Shown here: one piece after another, positions 16,577 to 24,464 of the stretch
Layout: the number at the start of each line of letters is the position of its first letter
Position numbering within the stretch: the stretch's first letter is position 1
Origin: Bacteroidaceae bacterium
GTDB taxonomy: Bacteria; Bacteroidota; Bacteroidia; Bacteroidales; Muribaculaceae
Assembly: GCA_021768245.1 (NCBI GenBank)
Contig: JAETNO010000002.1
Span: 1-64,000 of the forward strand
Reading direction: 5' to 3'
Length of the DNA stretch: 64,000 nt
Position numbers and translations under genes: made by a program
Notes under the pieces: model-generated
Databases searched by the model: none
Seen by the model: only the letters and a program-made list of their open reading frames with translations
Told to the model about the DNA's origin: nothing

Positions 16577-16938
16577 GTCATCTTCTTAATAATCAGTTTA
16601 TATAACCATATCACAATCAAGAATGGGACTAATGTGTAGATTGCCACTATAAAGCCAAATAATATCAGATATCCCAATAATTGTGATTCACTAAATATGC
16701 ATATAATTGACATTATAGCAACAAGTGCAATGTTATAACTTAGCCAAGTCCTTAAAAACAAATTTGAAAAGGACTCATAGGAATAAGCGTAACCATAAAT
16801 ACCAGAGATAATTCCGGAAAACAGGCATGTTGCAATAAACAAATACCAAGGATTTTCAGAAAACAAATAAATCGGACAAACCGAAGGCAACGAACACAAT
16901 GCCTCCATTATCCAAAATCTCTTAGCCGTCCATCTCAT
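16573..16938 (-). CDS. multi-helix membrane protein, unknown
   Basis: A 121-aa, very hydrophobic, AT-rich protein with about four membrane helices (about 15-30, 33-52, 62-85 and 88-115) and a basic C-terminus (KLIIKKMT). No family recognised. It is embedded between the two 85-aa paralogues with 4-nt overlaps on both sides. The low GC content is unlike that of the flanking his and peptidase genes. Confidence 0.55.
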   Translation of the reverse strand: MRWTAKRFWIMEALCSLPSVCPIYLFSENPWYLFIATCLFSGIISGIYGYAYSYESFSNLFLRTWLSYNIALVAIMSIICIFSESQLLGYLILFGFIVAIYTLVPFLIVIWLYKLIIKKMT

Positions 16939-17192
16939 CGCTTACCTCCTTTCCGCCATAGGCAAATAAACAGGAATATTATCACAATGCAATCAACCAA
17001 TGAAAGAAGATGATAGCCCATAAAATGGAGTTTACTCATATAGATGCAATCAAAGAATGATTCTTGAGTGACTTCCGCACACCATGCTCCGGCATTTTCT
17101 GCTAAATGGCAATAATCCAATAATATCATGATATGAGCCAATATCAATGCATTTATCGCAATCACTCCTAATATCTTTTGCCACTTCTTCAT
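16935..17192 (-). CDS. two-helix membrane protein, KKWQKI/LWRKG family, copy 1
   Basis: An 85-aa paralogue of 16319-16576. The N-terminus is MKKWQKILG, helix 1 covers about 8-28, the loop differs and contains two Cys, and helix 2 ends IFLFICLWRKGGKR. Conservation is concentrated at the two ends while the loop diverges, as if the loop faces a variable partner. It overlaps both neighbouring genes by 4 nt. Confidence 0.6.
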   Translation of the reverse strand: MKKWQKILGVIAINALILAHIMILLDYCHLAENAGAWCAEVTQESFFDCIYMSKLHFMGYHLLSLVDCIVIIFLFICLWRKGGKR

Positions 17193-18502
17193 GCGTTACC
17201 TCCTTTCTTCCATTGAGATAAAAGTCTTTTAGCGCGAGAGACTATATAGGGATTGTCGCTGTATTCAACTAACCGATTGGCTGTATCGTGGGCGTATTCC
17301 GGAATGAAATTTACAAACAATCGTGAGGCCCAATACATAGACTGTTCATAAATTGTCAGAAGTTCAATCATTTCGTCTTTCGCGTCATGGGCTATGAGAT
17401 ATTTGGCGGCGTTTTCAATATCCCATCGGCTATTGGTTTGTTCTTTCTTGTCGCCGTTGGCTACCGCAGCGAAATACATCAGCGATGCCTGCTCAAAGAA
17501 GGAATATGCGTCGTCTTTGTTATCATATTCAAGTAGCTCACGCCAAAGAGTGAAAAACTCCTTAGCTGAAATCAACGAGTAAGTGCCCTCAGTCCAATCG
17601 ACGCCTCGCTCAATGAAATAATGGGCTTCTTCCGATTGAAATCCACAATCGTTGTCTATATAATATTCTTCTCTTGGCTCAGTCCTTATAGCACGGCCTA
17701 TAACATTTCCAGCGTTGCTTTCAAAAAAGATTGTACCCAACTCTCCGTGATACTCGGCATAATAGTCTCCCTGAAAGTTCATGTCGTCAAGTTCATGGAA
17801 CGCATCGCGAAACGCAGCCATGCAGCTGCCTTTCATTGATTTGTAATTGGTTTCAGCGACTATATCGGCATAGATACAACCGGGGATGTGAGCCAGAGCG
17901 CACTTGGCTTTAATATCACGCCTCGTAAACATCCCCTCAAATGAATCCAATCGTGCGGAAGCATCCTTATCGACATCCGAGGGGTCAAGCCACACTCTCA
18001 CCTGTCCGTCAAAAATACCGTCAGCGGTACGCAGTCCATACAGGGCGTTGGTGGCATAGTCAAATGTCTGGAAATACTTTTCGCGCATCTTCCAGTCGCC
18101 ATGTCGTATCTTGTCTTTGGGCATAAAAGTTTTCAGGATCTTTACCCACCGTCTGCGCCAACGTGTTAAGTACCACAATATGCCAAGAACTATTCCGGAT
18201 ATGGCAAAGACAATAACCCCATACCATTCGCCGGCAGTCGCTACTTTATATATGGTAAATTCGGCCATCGCCACAAGGTATATGATACCAACAAAGACAA
18301 CTATACCGACACCGATCTTCTTCAGAATGGTCTTAACCCATTCCGGAATCCTGATTTTACCTTTGTCATACAGTCTGACAATAAGGAAAATCACGACGAG
18401 AATCCCAATGACGATTAACACCGCCAATGGTTCATCTGCCATTCTGCCAATAGCAGAAATCAGCACACACGCCATGCCTATTTTATACCATATCGGCTTC
18501 AT
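17189..18502 (-). CDS. membrane protein with large soluble domain, unknown
   Basis: A 437-aa protein. Four membrane helices occupy the first ~120 residues (about 5-20, 25-44, 60-85 and 92-112). A soluble, probably cytoplasmic domain of about 310 residues follows, acidic and rich in Trp and Tyr, with helical repeats near the C-terminus. No known catalytic motif found. The start ATG overlaps the preceding stop by 4 nt. It is the sixth gene of the operon and the largest of the membrane genes, and might be the core component, but this is inference. Confidence 0.6.
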   Translation of the reverse strand: MKPIWYKIGMACVLISAIGRMADEPLAVLIVIGILVVIFLIVRLYDKGKIRIPEWVKTILKKIGVGIVVFVGIIYLVAMAEFTIYKVATAGEWYGVIVFAISGIVLGILWYLTRWRRRWVKILKTFMPKDKIRHGDWKMREKYFQTFDYATNALYGLRTADGIFDGQVRVWLDPSDVDKDASARLDSFEGMFTRRDIKAKCALAHIPGCIYADIVAETNYKSMKGSCMAAFRDAFHELDDMNFQGDYYAEYHGELGTIFFESNAGNVIGRAIRTEPREEYYIDNDCGFQSEEAHYFIERGVDWTEGTYSLISAKEFFTLWRELLEYDNKDDAYSFFEQASLMYFAAVANGDKKEQTNSRWDIENAAKYLIAHDAKDEMIELLTIYEQSMYWASRLFVNFIPEYAHDTANRLVEYSDNPYIVSRAKRLLSQWKKGGNA

Positions 18503-19398
18503 TTTCGCTGGCGTTTTAAGGTCAGAGGTTTACGGTTATACCATGCCTGTTTCGGCATAGTGAGTTTATCGCGATTCTTTATGTCAAGAACCATTCCTTT
18601 AAGAGTCATGTATCCGTATGATAACAGATCCACAGTATTATTGCCTGATTTCAGAACTATTCGACCTTTCGATATACTCCATGTACCGGAATTGCGAATC
18701 TTCGGAGCTATCGCTCTTTTATCAAGGATTCTTTGTGTGAATACATATGTCGAATCGTTATTTAGGTGAAGTGTATAACTCTGCTTGCCATGTTTGGCAA
18801 AATAAACTCCGGCAAGATCATCCACTCTATAATAAGGCAATCCCGTTGTTATCACAACAAAAGGAGTCCGCTGTTTGTGGCAGGTAACACCCAGTTCCTT
18901 TATTATATCCACACTCTTGAGATCGTAATCCTGCAAATCAGGTATTTCGCTCACTAAAATTCGACCAATACAATCCAGCTTTCCCAACATTTCTCCGGCT
19001 GTCATCTTGATACGACTTTTGTAAGGGGTGTCATTCACGACAAGCAACAAAGGTTCACGGAAGGAGGTCTGAATTCTCACAATCCCGCTACAATTCACAA
19101 AACCATAATCCGCAGCCTCTACCGAATCCATGACACAGATACTTTCAATGTCTGATGGATAAACATAGCTCAACGACTGTGCCACATAGACCGCCGCACT
19201 GTCACTCCTCATCCGGTCAATAGAGTATGTGAATATGGAATCATGGAGAGCCACACCGTCAACCACCCATAATATTTTACATGACATATCATTGCTCTCG
19301 ATATTTCTTGTCGGAGCCATTGCAGCGCAAAACATTATGGATGATGCTGTCACCAATACCATCCAAAGTGCAATCTTATATCGGAGAGAATCTGACAT
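18499..19398 (-). CDS. exported protein with receptor-plug-like motifs
   Basis: A 299-aa protein with an N-terminal membrane or signal segment (about 9-27). Two segments recall plugs of TonB-dependent receptors: WVVDGVALHD with YPSDIESICVMDSVEA and GIVRIQT (about 44-111), then DLKSVDIIKELGVTC with FVVITTG (about 158-186). The C-terminal ~110 residues form a separate beta domain beginning DLAGVYFAKHGKQSYTLHL. There is no beta barrel, so it is not a receptor. It shares the VDG...DIE..VxxD motif with the 6767-7465 protein. The function is unknown. Confidence 0.6.
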   Translation of the reverse strand: MSDSLRYKIALWMVLVTASSIMFCAAMAPTRNIESNDMSCKILWVVDGVALHDSIFTYSIDRMRSDSAAVYVAQSLSYVYPSDIESICVMDSVEAADYGFVNCSGIVRIQTSFREPLLLVVNDTPYKSRIKMTAGEMLGKLDCIGRILVSEIPDLQDYDLKSVDIIKELGVTCHKQRTPFVVITTGLPYYRVDDLAGVYFAKHGKQSYTLHLNNDSTYVFTQRILDKRAIAPKIRNSGTWSISKGRIVLKSGNNTVDLLSYGYMTLKGMVLDIKNRDKLTMPKQAWYNRKPLTLKRQRK

Positions 19399-19408
19399 CG
19401 AGGTTCTT

Positions 19409-20299
19409 CTACTTTATAGCGTCAATTACATACGTTGCCAGCAGGCGCTCGGTGTCCGATTCAGTCTTGACGGTCAGAATGCCGTGAGCCATTACTCCGG
19501 CACTGTATAGCAGCAGGCCTTCTACCTCCATTCCATCTTTCTTGCCACTGATTCTTATGGAGTACATCCCATCGGCGGCACTTATACTTGATTCCGTATT
19601 GCTATCTAACGGTGTTATTTTCATATCCAGTTCTTTCAGACCGTGACACATCTTCAGAAGGTCGCCGGTGAGAATCATTGAGGTCGGGATTTTTCCCGAT
19701 TTCAGCGGTATGCCTGTGAGATTGAAGTAAGGCAAGTTCCCGAACTTCTGTTCGATAAGATGTGTAGGGGTGTAAATCATATCTACCGCACCGACAAGAA
19801 GAGGTCTTGTTTCTTTTTCCCATTCTTCTCTATTGCTTTCATCAATTTCCTGTTGCTTTGCAGACATATTGATAAAAGCATCAGTTATACGCTCCTTTAC
19901 AGCATTCATATTCAAAATCGAATCGGGCCGACTGTCCGCACCCAACTGGATTCTCAATACAATCGCTGCAGCAACATCATTCAATATATCGGACTTGTCA
20001 AACGATTTCAAGGTCTCTCCAGCTTCCGGGTCGGAACATTCTACGCTGAAATTCTCCAGTCTGTTGTATGTAGTAATTACAAATCCCTTGTCGTTCTTCT
20101 CATCAACTATAAGTGTGGGCAGCAGTTTCGTGGTCGAAACCAGCGAGTCCTTCCCATGATACATCACAAGGCTTGTAGTGGCACGATATCTGATAGTATC
20201 GCCCAACGTAAACTGAGGGATAATGGTTATCTCCTTTGCTCCACATATGGAGCAAGTCATCAGCAGACAGATATATAATGTTATTGTTCTCATAATCAT
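19409..20299 (-). CDS. secreted protein of unknown function
   Basis: A 296-aa protein with a signal peptide ending near CGA-KE. ATG codons at 20299 and 20293 are both possible. The mature protein is beta-rich with a central charged helix (QQEIDESNREEWEKE). I do not recognise a domain. It lies 5 nt after the CarboxypepD-like gene and 10 nt before the plug-motif gene, so it is clearly within the operon. Confidence 0.58.
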   Translation of the reverse strand: MIMRTITLYICLLMTCSICGAKEITIIPQFTLGDTIRYRATTSLVMYHGKDSLVSTTKLLPTLIVDEKNDKGFVITTYNRLENFSVECSDPEAGETLKSFDKSDILNDVAAAIVLRIQLGADSRPDSILNMNAVKERITDAFINMSAKQQEIDESNREEWEKETRPLLVGAVDMIYTPTHLIEQKFGNLPYFNLTGIPLKSGKIPTSMILTGDLLKMCHGLKELDMKITPLDSNTESSISAADGMYSIRISGKKDGMEVEGLLLYSAGVMAHGILTVKTESDTERLLATYVIDAIK

Positions 20300-20304
20300 G
20301 GATA

Positions 20305-21252
20305 TTATTTCTTTTTGTGTTTGAACTTGATGGTTTTCTTGGTGTTGCGTTTGGGATACTTGACCTTGATTATCACCGGTTCGTCATAGCCGTCGGCTTC
20401 GATACGGAGGATGGCTTCTTTCAAAGGTTTGCCGTCCTTGTCTTGAAGTTCCCAGGCATTAATCCATTCGATTCTAAGTGCAGTGTCATTATCATATAAA
20501 TGGTCTGACGATAAAGATTCATAATCTTCTTCACCATTTTCATCAATGAATACCTTATAAACATCTACTTCAGACGGACTGATTTTGTTGCCTTTTTCAT
20601 CGACAAAATATAAATCAAGCATCCCCCGTGGTTTTGCAGGTTCACGGGCTATCACACCTTCTATTTCACCGATAAAGTAATCTGCTTGCTCCAACGTAAC
20701 ATTCATTGGATTTTCAAGATTATTCACAGACACCGTAAGAGGTTTGTAGCCAATATATGAAAACTTAATAGAATCACCTAAACATGCTTCGATTTGAAAA
20801 TTCCCGTCAATATCAGTGCTGATTGATTTCTTAGAATTAAGATTTTGAATGACGGTACCTATCAAAATTTCGGGTTCTTGTTTAGAGTCGCCAGGCTTTG
20901 TCCAAACTCCCGTAACACGCCCCTTTATTAACGCCGCACCAATCCGTGATTGAACTGAGATACTATCCGTAGATAATTGCGTATCGTACTGTGTTTGAGC
21001 CTGCGAAGATAACGGACTAAACATCGCAATAGCACCGGCCGAGATTCCGGCGAGGGCTACGGCTTTACCCATGCGCTGGCGCGAGTGGAGCTGCTGTTCA
21101 AGGTAGCGCACCTCGGCTTCGCATTTTGGGCATGTGCCGAGGCAATCGCCTTTGTAGCGACACTCCGACGTAATAAACTCGATGCCGTTAGCCTCGGCAA
21201 TCTGCCGACGGATCTCTTTCAATATCTTGCAGGTCTGTTTTCCTCGTGCCAT
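20305..21252 (-). CDS. Cys-rich N-domain, internal signal segment, CarboxypepD-like domain
   Basis: A 315-aa protein in three parts. (1) Residues 1-55 are identical to residues 1-55 of the next upstream gene product, with Cys at 8, 31, 37, 41 and 44; the last three form C-x3-C-x2-C (CLGTCPKC). (2) Residues about 61-87 form a signal-peptide-like hydrophobic segment (GKAVALAGISAGAIAMFS) ending in SQAQ. (3) A CarboxypepD-like sandwich covers about 105-190 (STDIDGNFQIEACLGDSIKF, then SYIGYKPL), then an acidic beta domain. A domain placed before a signal sequence would stay in the cytosol. It starts 2 nt after the TonB gene. Confidence 0.72.
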   Translation of the reverse strand: MARGKQTCKILKEIRRQIAEANGIEFITSECRYKGDCLGTCPKCEAEVRYLEQQLHSRQRMGKAVALAGISAGAIAMFSPLSSQAQTQYDTQLSTDSISVQSRIGAALIKGRVTGVWTKPGDSKQEPEILIGTVIQNLNSKKSISTDIDGNFQIEACLGDSIKFSYIGYKPLTVSVNNLENPMNVTLEQADYFIGEIEGVIAREPAKPRGMLDLYFVDEKGNKISPSEVDVYKVFIDENGEEDYESLSSDHLYDNDTALRIEWINAWELQDKDGKPLKEAILRIEADGYDEPVIIKVKYPKRNTKKTIKFKHKKK

Positions 21253-21254
21253 AA

Positions 21255-22835
21255 TTAATCTGTAGGTAATTTGAAAACAATAGGAAGTGTCATCCAGACG
21301 TTAACCTTTTTGCCATTCAGTCTGCCGGGAGTGAAATCCGGAAAAAGACTGACGACACGCAAAGCCTCTTTGTCTAACGCAGAGCATTTGCCTCTTACAA
21401 TCGTTGGTTCACATACATGCCCCAAGGTATCTACATAGAATTTCACAACTACACGACCTTGGAAACCCTCTTTTAATTGTTCTTCAGGATAGGTGAGATT
21501 TTGGCCTATAAAACGTAACATCTCAGCTGCTCCGCCTGGAAATTCCGGTTGTTGTTCAGCACACAGATATATTTCGTTCTCATCAGAATTTTTCGGTCGT
21601 TGATCCGGCATTTCACCTTGTGTCACGGCTAAATTCGAGTCATTGACCACCACTCTCTCTTTAATTCCTGCCACTTTTAGAGAACTATTGGAGTTACTTT
21701 CATTTATATAAACATAATCTGATAATTTGAATGATATTGGTAAAATGTAATATGATTTCACTGGCTTACCATCTTTTTGTGCAGGGATAAACTTAGGTAA
21801 AAGTTTTACAATACGATGTACTTCATTAATTGCTTCCTCCGAAAAATCATCAGGCAAGGAACACCTTAGAATCTCAATATTGCCTATTGTTCCCAATTTA
21901 TCTATCTCCAATTTTGCTATGACCTTCCCATTGACACAAGCGTTATCCCATTCCTTGGGATATTTTATATTGGATGCTAAAAATTGCATTAATTTTTTAA
22001 TACCGCCCGGGAATGTCGGCAATTTGTCGGTATCTGAATATATGATGTTAGTAATGTTGTCGCAAGTCGGCTCATCAGGTCCTTGTAATCTGAATAGTAC
22101 GGAGACTGTGAACCAATATTCAATAGTCTTGCCATTTAATATCGCAGGATTGAATTTTGGCAGAGACTTTATCACACGTAATGCTTCTGCATCAAACGCC
22201 GGATGTATAGCTCTTATGACCTTGGCATCTCCAACCGAACCGTCTTCTTTTACTAAAAATCGTACTACAACACGCCCTTGGACAACTGAGTTGTCAGCAT
22301 TTTGAGGGTATTGAAGATGTTGAGAAATCCATTCCATAAGTTTTTCATCGCCGCCGGGGAATGTTGGGCGAACATCTACAATAGTCTCATACACTTTATC
22401 TTCCTGTTCAGAATCAATAATCTCCCCCGCAACAACAAGTTCAGTATCATCGATTTCTCCTTTTTTTAAGACAACTGTATCTTCAATTGCGGGCATTTCG
22501 CCTTCCTCGATTGTGTCCGTTGCCTCAACCTGTTCAACTGTCTCCACTGGTTCGCCCTGTAAAGTATAACTCGATTGATTTGAAGATGAGCCACTGCACC
22601 CTGACATGAGAATCATGCCCGCCGAGATACCGGCGAGGGTTACGGCCTTTCCCATGTGTTGATGGGCGCGGAGCTGCTGCTCCAGGTAGCGGACTTCGGC
22701 CTCGCATTTGGGGCACGTGCCAAGGCAGTCGCCCTTATAGCGACACTCCGACGTAATAAACTCGATTCCGTTCGCCTCGGCTATCTGCCGTCGTATCTCT
22801 TTAAGTATCTTGCAGGTTTGCTTTCCTCGTGCCAT
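21255..22835 (-). CDS. Cys-rich N-domain protein with three TonB C-terminal domains
   Basis: A 526-aa protein starting at ATG 22835; the in-frame TTG at 22841 overlaps the radical SAM stop. Residues 1-55 are the same Cys-rich domain as in the 20305-21252 product (Cys 8, 31, 37, 41, 44). A hydrophobic segment then ends in a lipobox-like LMSGC (Cys 80). An acidic linker leads to three TonB C-terminal domains, each beginning with PTFPGG or PEFPGG and each with GRVVV/GKVIA-xx-xxVxxxG and KFNP/KFIP/DFTP motifs. The starts lie near residues 150, 290 and 425. Canonical TonB has one such domain and no N-terminal Cys domain. The partner is unknown. Confidence 0.78.
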   Translation of the reverse strand: MARGKQTCKILKEIRRQIAEANGIEFITSECRYKGDCLGTCPKCEAEVRYLEQQLRAHQHMGKAVTLAGISAGMILMSGCSGSSSNQSSYTLQGEPVETVEQVEATDTIEEGEMPAIEDTVVLKKGEIDDTELVVAGEIIDSEQEDKVYETIVDVRPTFPGGDEKLMEWISQHLQYPQNADNSVVQGRVVVRFLVKEDGSVGDAKVIRAIHPAFDAEALRVIKSLPKFNPAILNGKTIEYWFTVSVLFRLQGPDEPTCDNITNIIYSDTDKLPTFPGGIKKLMQFLASNIKYPKEWDNACVNGKVIAKLEIDKLGTIGNIEILRCSLPDDFSEEAINEVHRIVKLLPKFIPAQKDGKPVKSYYILPISFKLSDYVYINESNSNSSLKVAGIKERVVVNDSNLAVTQGEMPDQRPKNSDENEIYLCAEQQPEFPGGAAEMLRFIGQNLTYPEEQLKEGFQGRVVVKFYVDTLGHVCEPTIVRGKCSALDKEALRVVSLFPDFTPGRLNGKKVNVWMTLPIVFKLPTD

Positions 22836-22837
22836 AG

Positions 22838-23461
22838 TCAATGTTTGCGTATATGGTAGGTGAATAAATCGAATCTGGTAAAGCCAAGTTGTTCAAGCGC
22901 GGTGCGGCTTGCGTGGCGGTCGGTTTCGGTATTGAAATCCGGTATCAACGGCAGGCGGATGATGCAGTCGCCCTGTCGCCCGCAGTCAGCTATGAACCGA
23001 AGATTAGCAAGGACTTGTGTGTTGTGCTGTCCGGTATAATTACGGTATATGTCGCGGTTCATGTCCTTTATGTCGATAATCAGAGTGTTTACTGTCGGGA
23101 GCAAGGACTTGATATTTTCGGATGGGACGTTGAGGGATGTTTCTATATTAATCTGCCAGCCGTCACCGCAAAATTCTCGGAAGCTATTGATAAAATCGGG
23201 ATGCAGACATGGCTCTCCACCGCCGAATGTGACACCTCCATTGGTGGCGAGGAAATAAAGCCCGTCGATGCGAACTTCCCGGTATAAGGATTCGGGAGTG
23301 TATTCTTTGAACCTGCTGCCGTCAATGAGCGACTGTGGGTTAAGACAATAACGGCAATTGAGCGGACATCCGTGGAAAGCCACAAGCGTCGTGACCCCGT
23401 CACCGTCTGTAGAGAGTCGATGTCGCGATATGCCTATGATTCTTGCGAGACTGCTTCTCAT
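22838..23461 (-). CDS. short radical SAM enzyme, activase-like
   Basis: A 207-aa protein with the radical SAM cluster motif C-x3-C-x2-C (GCPLNCRYCLNP, about residues 31-42) and the SAM-contacting GGVTFGGGEP (about 74-83). These resemble pyruvate-formate-lyase-activating enzymes and NrdG. It lacks the extra ferredoxin insert of PflA and has no glycyl-radical enzyme next to it. It is the first gene of the operon and its stop is 2 nt before the first Cys-rich-domain gene. The nearby Cys-rich domain is a plausible substrate, but that is inference. A promoter box and palindrome lie upstream. Confidence 0.85.
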   Translation of the reverse strand: MRSSLARIIGISRHRLSTDGDGVTTLVAFHGCPLNCRYCLNPQSLIDGSRFKEYTPESLYREVRIDGLYFLATNGGVTFGGGEPCLHPDFINSFREFCGDGWQINIETSLNVPSENIKSLLPTVNTLIIDIKDMNRDIYRNYTGQHNTQVLANLRFIADCGRQGDCIIRLPLIPDFNTETDRHASRTALEQLGFTRFDLFTYHIRKH

Positions 23462-23510
23462 GGTATCGATATATTTATTCAGTCAGTTCTATGAAAGATA
23501 GTCTCTATGG

Positions 23511-23518
23511 CAAATTTA
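23511..23518 (-). promoter_or_regulatory. -7 box of the 14-gene operon
   Basis: The minus strand reads TAAATTTG, an exact TAnnTTTG match, 50 nt before the radical SAM ATG (23461). The expected -33 element would fall inside the palindrome at 23524-23571. Confidence 0.65.
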
Positions 23519-23523
23519 GCAAA

Positions 23524-23571
23524 TAAAATTTAGTATAAGTGTGACATTTGTCACACTTATACTAAATTTTA
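23524..23571. promoter_or_regulatory. perfect 48-bp palindrome with TGTGA-N6-TCACA core
   Basis: Two 23-bp arms pair without mismatch around a central TT (checked base by base). The core at 23540-23555 is TGTGACATTTGTCACA, the classic Crp/Fnr half-site arrangement. It begins 6 bp upstream of the -7 box and covers the -33 region, which suits an operator. An RNA hairpin acting as terminator of the hisA transcript is the alternative, because hisA reads toward it. It lies 150 nt from the hisA stop. There is no GC-rich stem. Confidence 0.75.
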
Positions 23572-23589
23572 CCGGGTATTAAACAATTT

Positions 23590-23721
23590 TCAAGAGGGAG
23601 CGTATGTTGTCAGGCCAAGTATGAGCACTGCCGCCGCAGTGACAATCGAGAGAGTGGCCCACATTATGGATACGCGGAGGTCGACGGTGGGGATGCGTTG
23701 CTTTGATGCGTCTATCAGTTC
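23590..23721 (-). other. open frame continuing in phase after hisA
   Basis: Directly after the hisA TAG the same frame stays open for 43 codons to a TGA at 23590-23592. It contains a hydrophobic helix (MWATLSIVTAAAVLILGL) after RIPTVDLRVS. The only ATG is at 23664, inside it. It could be a small membrane protein with a rare start codon, the remnant of a lost gene, or chance. Confidence 0.3.
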
Positions 23722-24444
23722 CTATTTCACATATCGCCTGAGGTCGGGTAGGGAGATGCGGTTTTCATACAGGGCCTTGCCGGTTATTACTTTCTGCAGT
23801 CCGAGGCTGTCAAGGCGTTCGATATCGTGGATTGAGCTGATGCCACCTGAAACTGTGAATACCACAGTCGGAAATTCGCTTTGCAGCCGTGTATACATCC
23901 CTTCATTGGGCCCTTCGAGCATGCCGTCTTTGGATATGTCGGTACAGATGGCTTGGGTGAGACCCGAGGGGATGAATTTATTCAGAAGGTCGTCTATGGT
24001 GTCGGAAGTGTCCTCCATCCATCCCGAGACGGCAACCTTCCCGTTGCGCACGTCAGCGCCGAGAATAAGCTTTCCGCCGCCATATTCCTTGAGCCATTCC
24101 TGCATCAATTGCGGTTGCCGGGCAGCCACACTTCCGATGATAGCATAGGTGGTGCCAGCATTGAACACATCTTTGAGTGCCTGTCCGGTCTTTATTCCGC
24201 CGCCCCATTCCAATTCCACTCCGTTGAGCCGCGCTATGCTTTCAAGGGTATGGAGATTGCGCGGACAGCTCGCCTTGGCGCCGTCAAGATCCACGAGGTG
24301 GATTCTGTTCAGACCGTTGTCGAGAAACATCTTGGCCATGTCGACCGGGTCGGCTCCGTAATCCGTACATCTGTCATAGTCACCTTGGCTCAGACGCACA
24401 CATTTACCGTCAATGAGGTCGATAGCGGGTATAACTTCAATCAT
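23722..24444 (-). CDS. hisA: HisA, phosphoribosylformimino-AICAR-ribotide isomerase
   Basis: A 240-aa TIM-barrel isomerase for step 4 of histidine synthesis. The N-terminal Asp (IPAIDLIDGKCVRL, Asp 8) and the C-terminal Asp (CTDISKDGML) are the catalytic pair. The phosphate-binding glycines occur in VELEWGGGIK and FTVSGGISS. It starts 20 nt after hisH. The stop TAG is followed in phase by an open frame, and hisF/hisIE do not follow. Confidence 0.96.
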   Translation of the reverse strand: MIEVIPAIDLIDGKCVRLSQGDYDRCTDYGADPVDMAKMFLDNGLNRIHLVDLDGAKASCPRNLHTLESIARLNGVELEWGGGIKTGQALKDVFNAGTTYAIIGSVAARQPQLMQEWLKEYGGGKLILGADVRNGKVAVSGWMEDTSDTIDDLLNKFIPSGLTQAICTDISKDGMLEGPNEGMYTRLQSEFPTVVFTVSGGISSIHDIERLDSLGLQKVITGKALYENRISLPDLRRYVK

Positions 24445-24464
24445 AGGGCAGAATCGCTATAATA

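Noticed and set aside
18499..19398. complete TonB-dependent receptor
   Set aside because: Only short plug-like motifs are present. The protein is 299 aa with no beta barrel.
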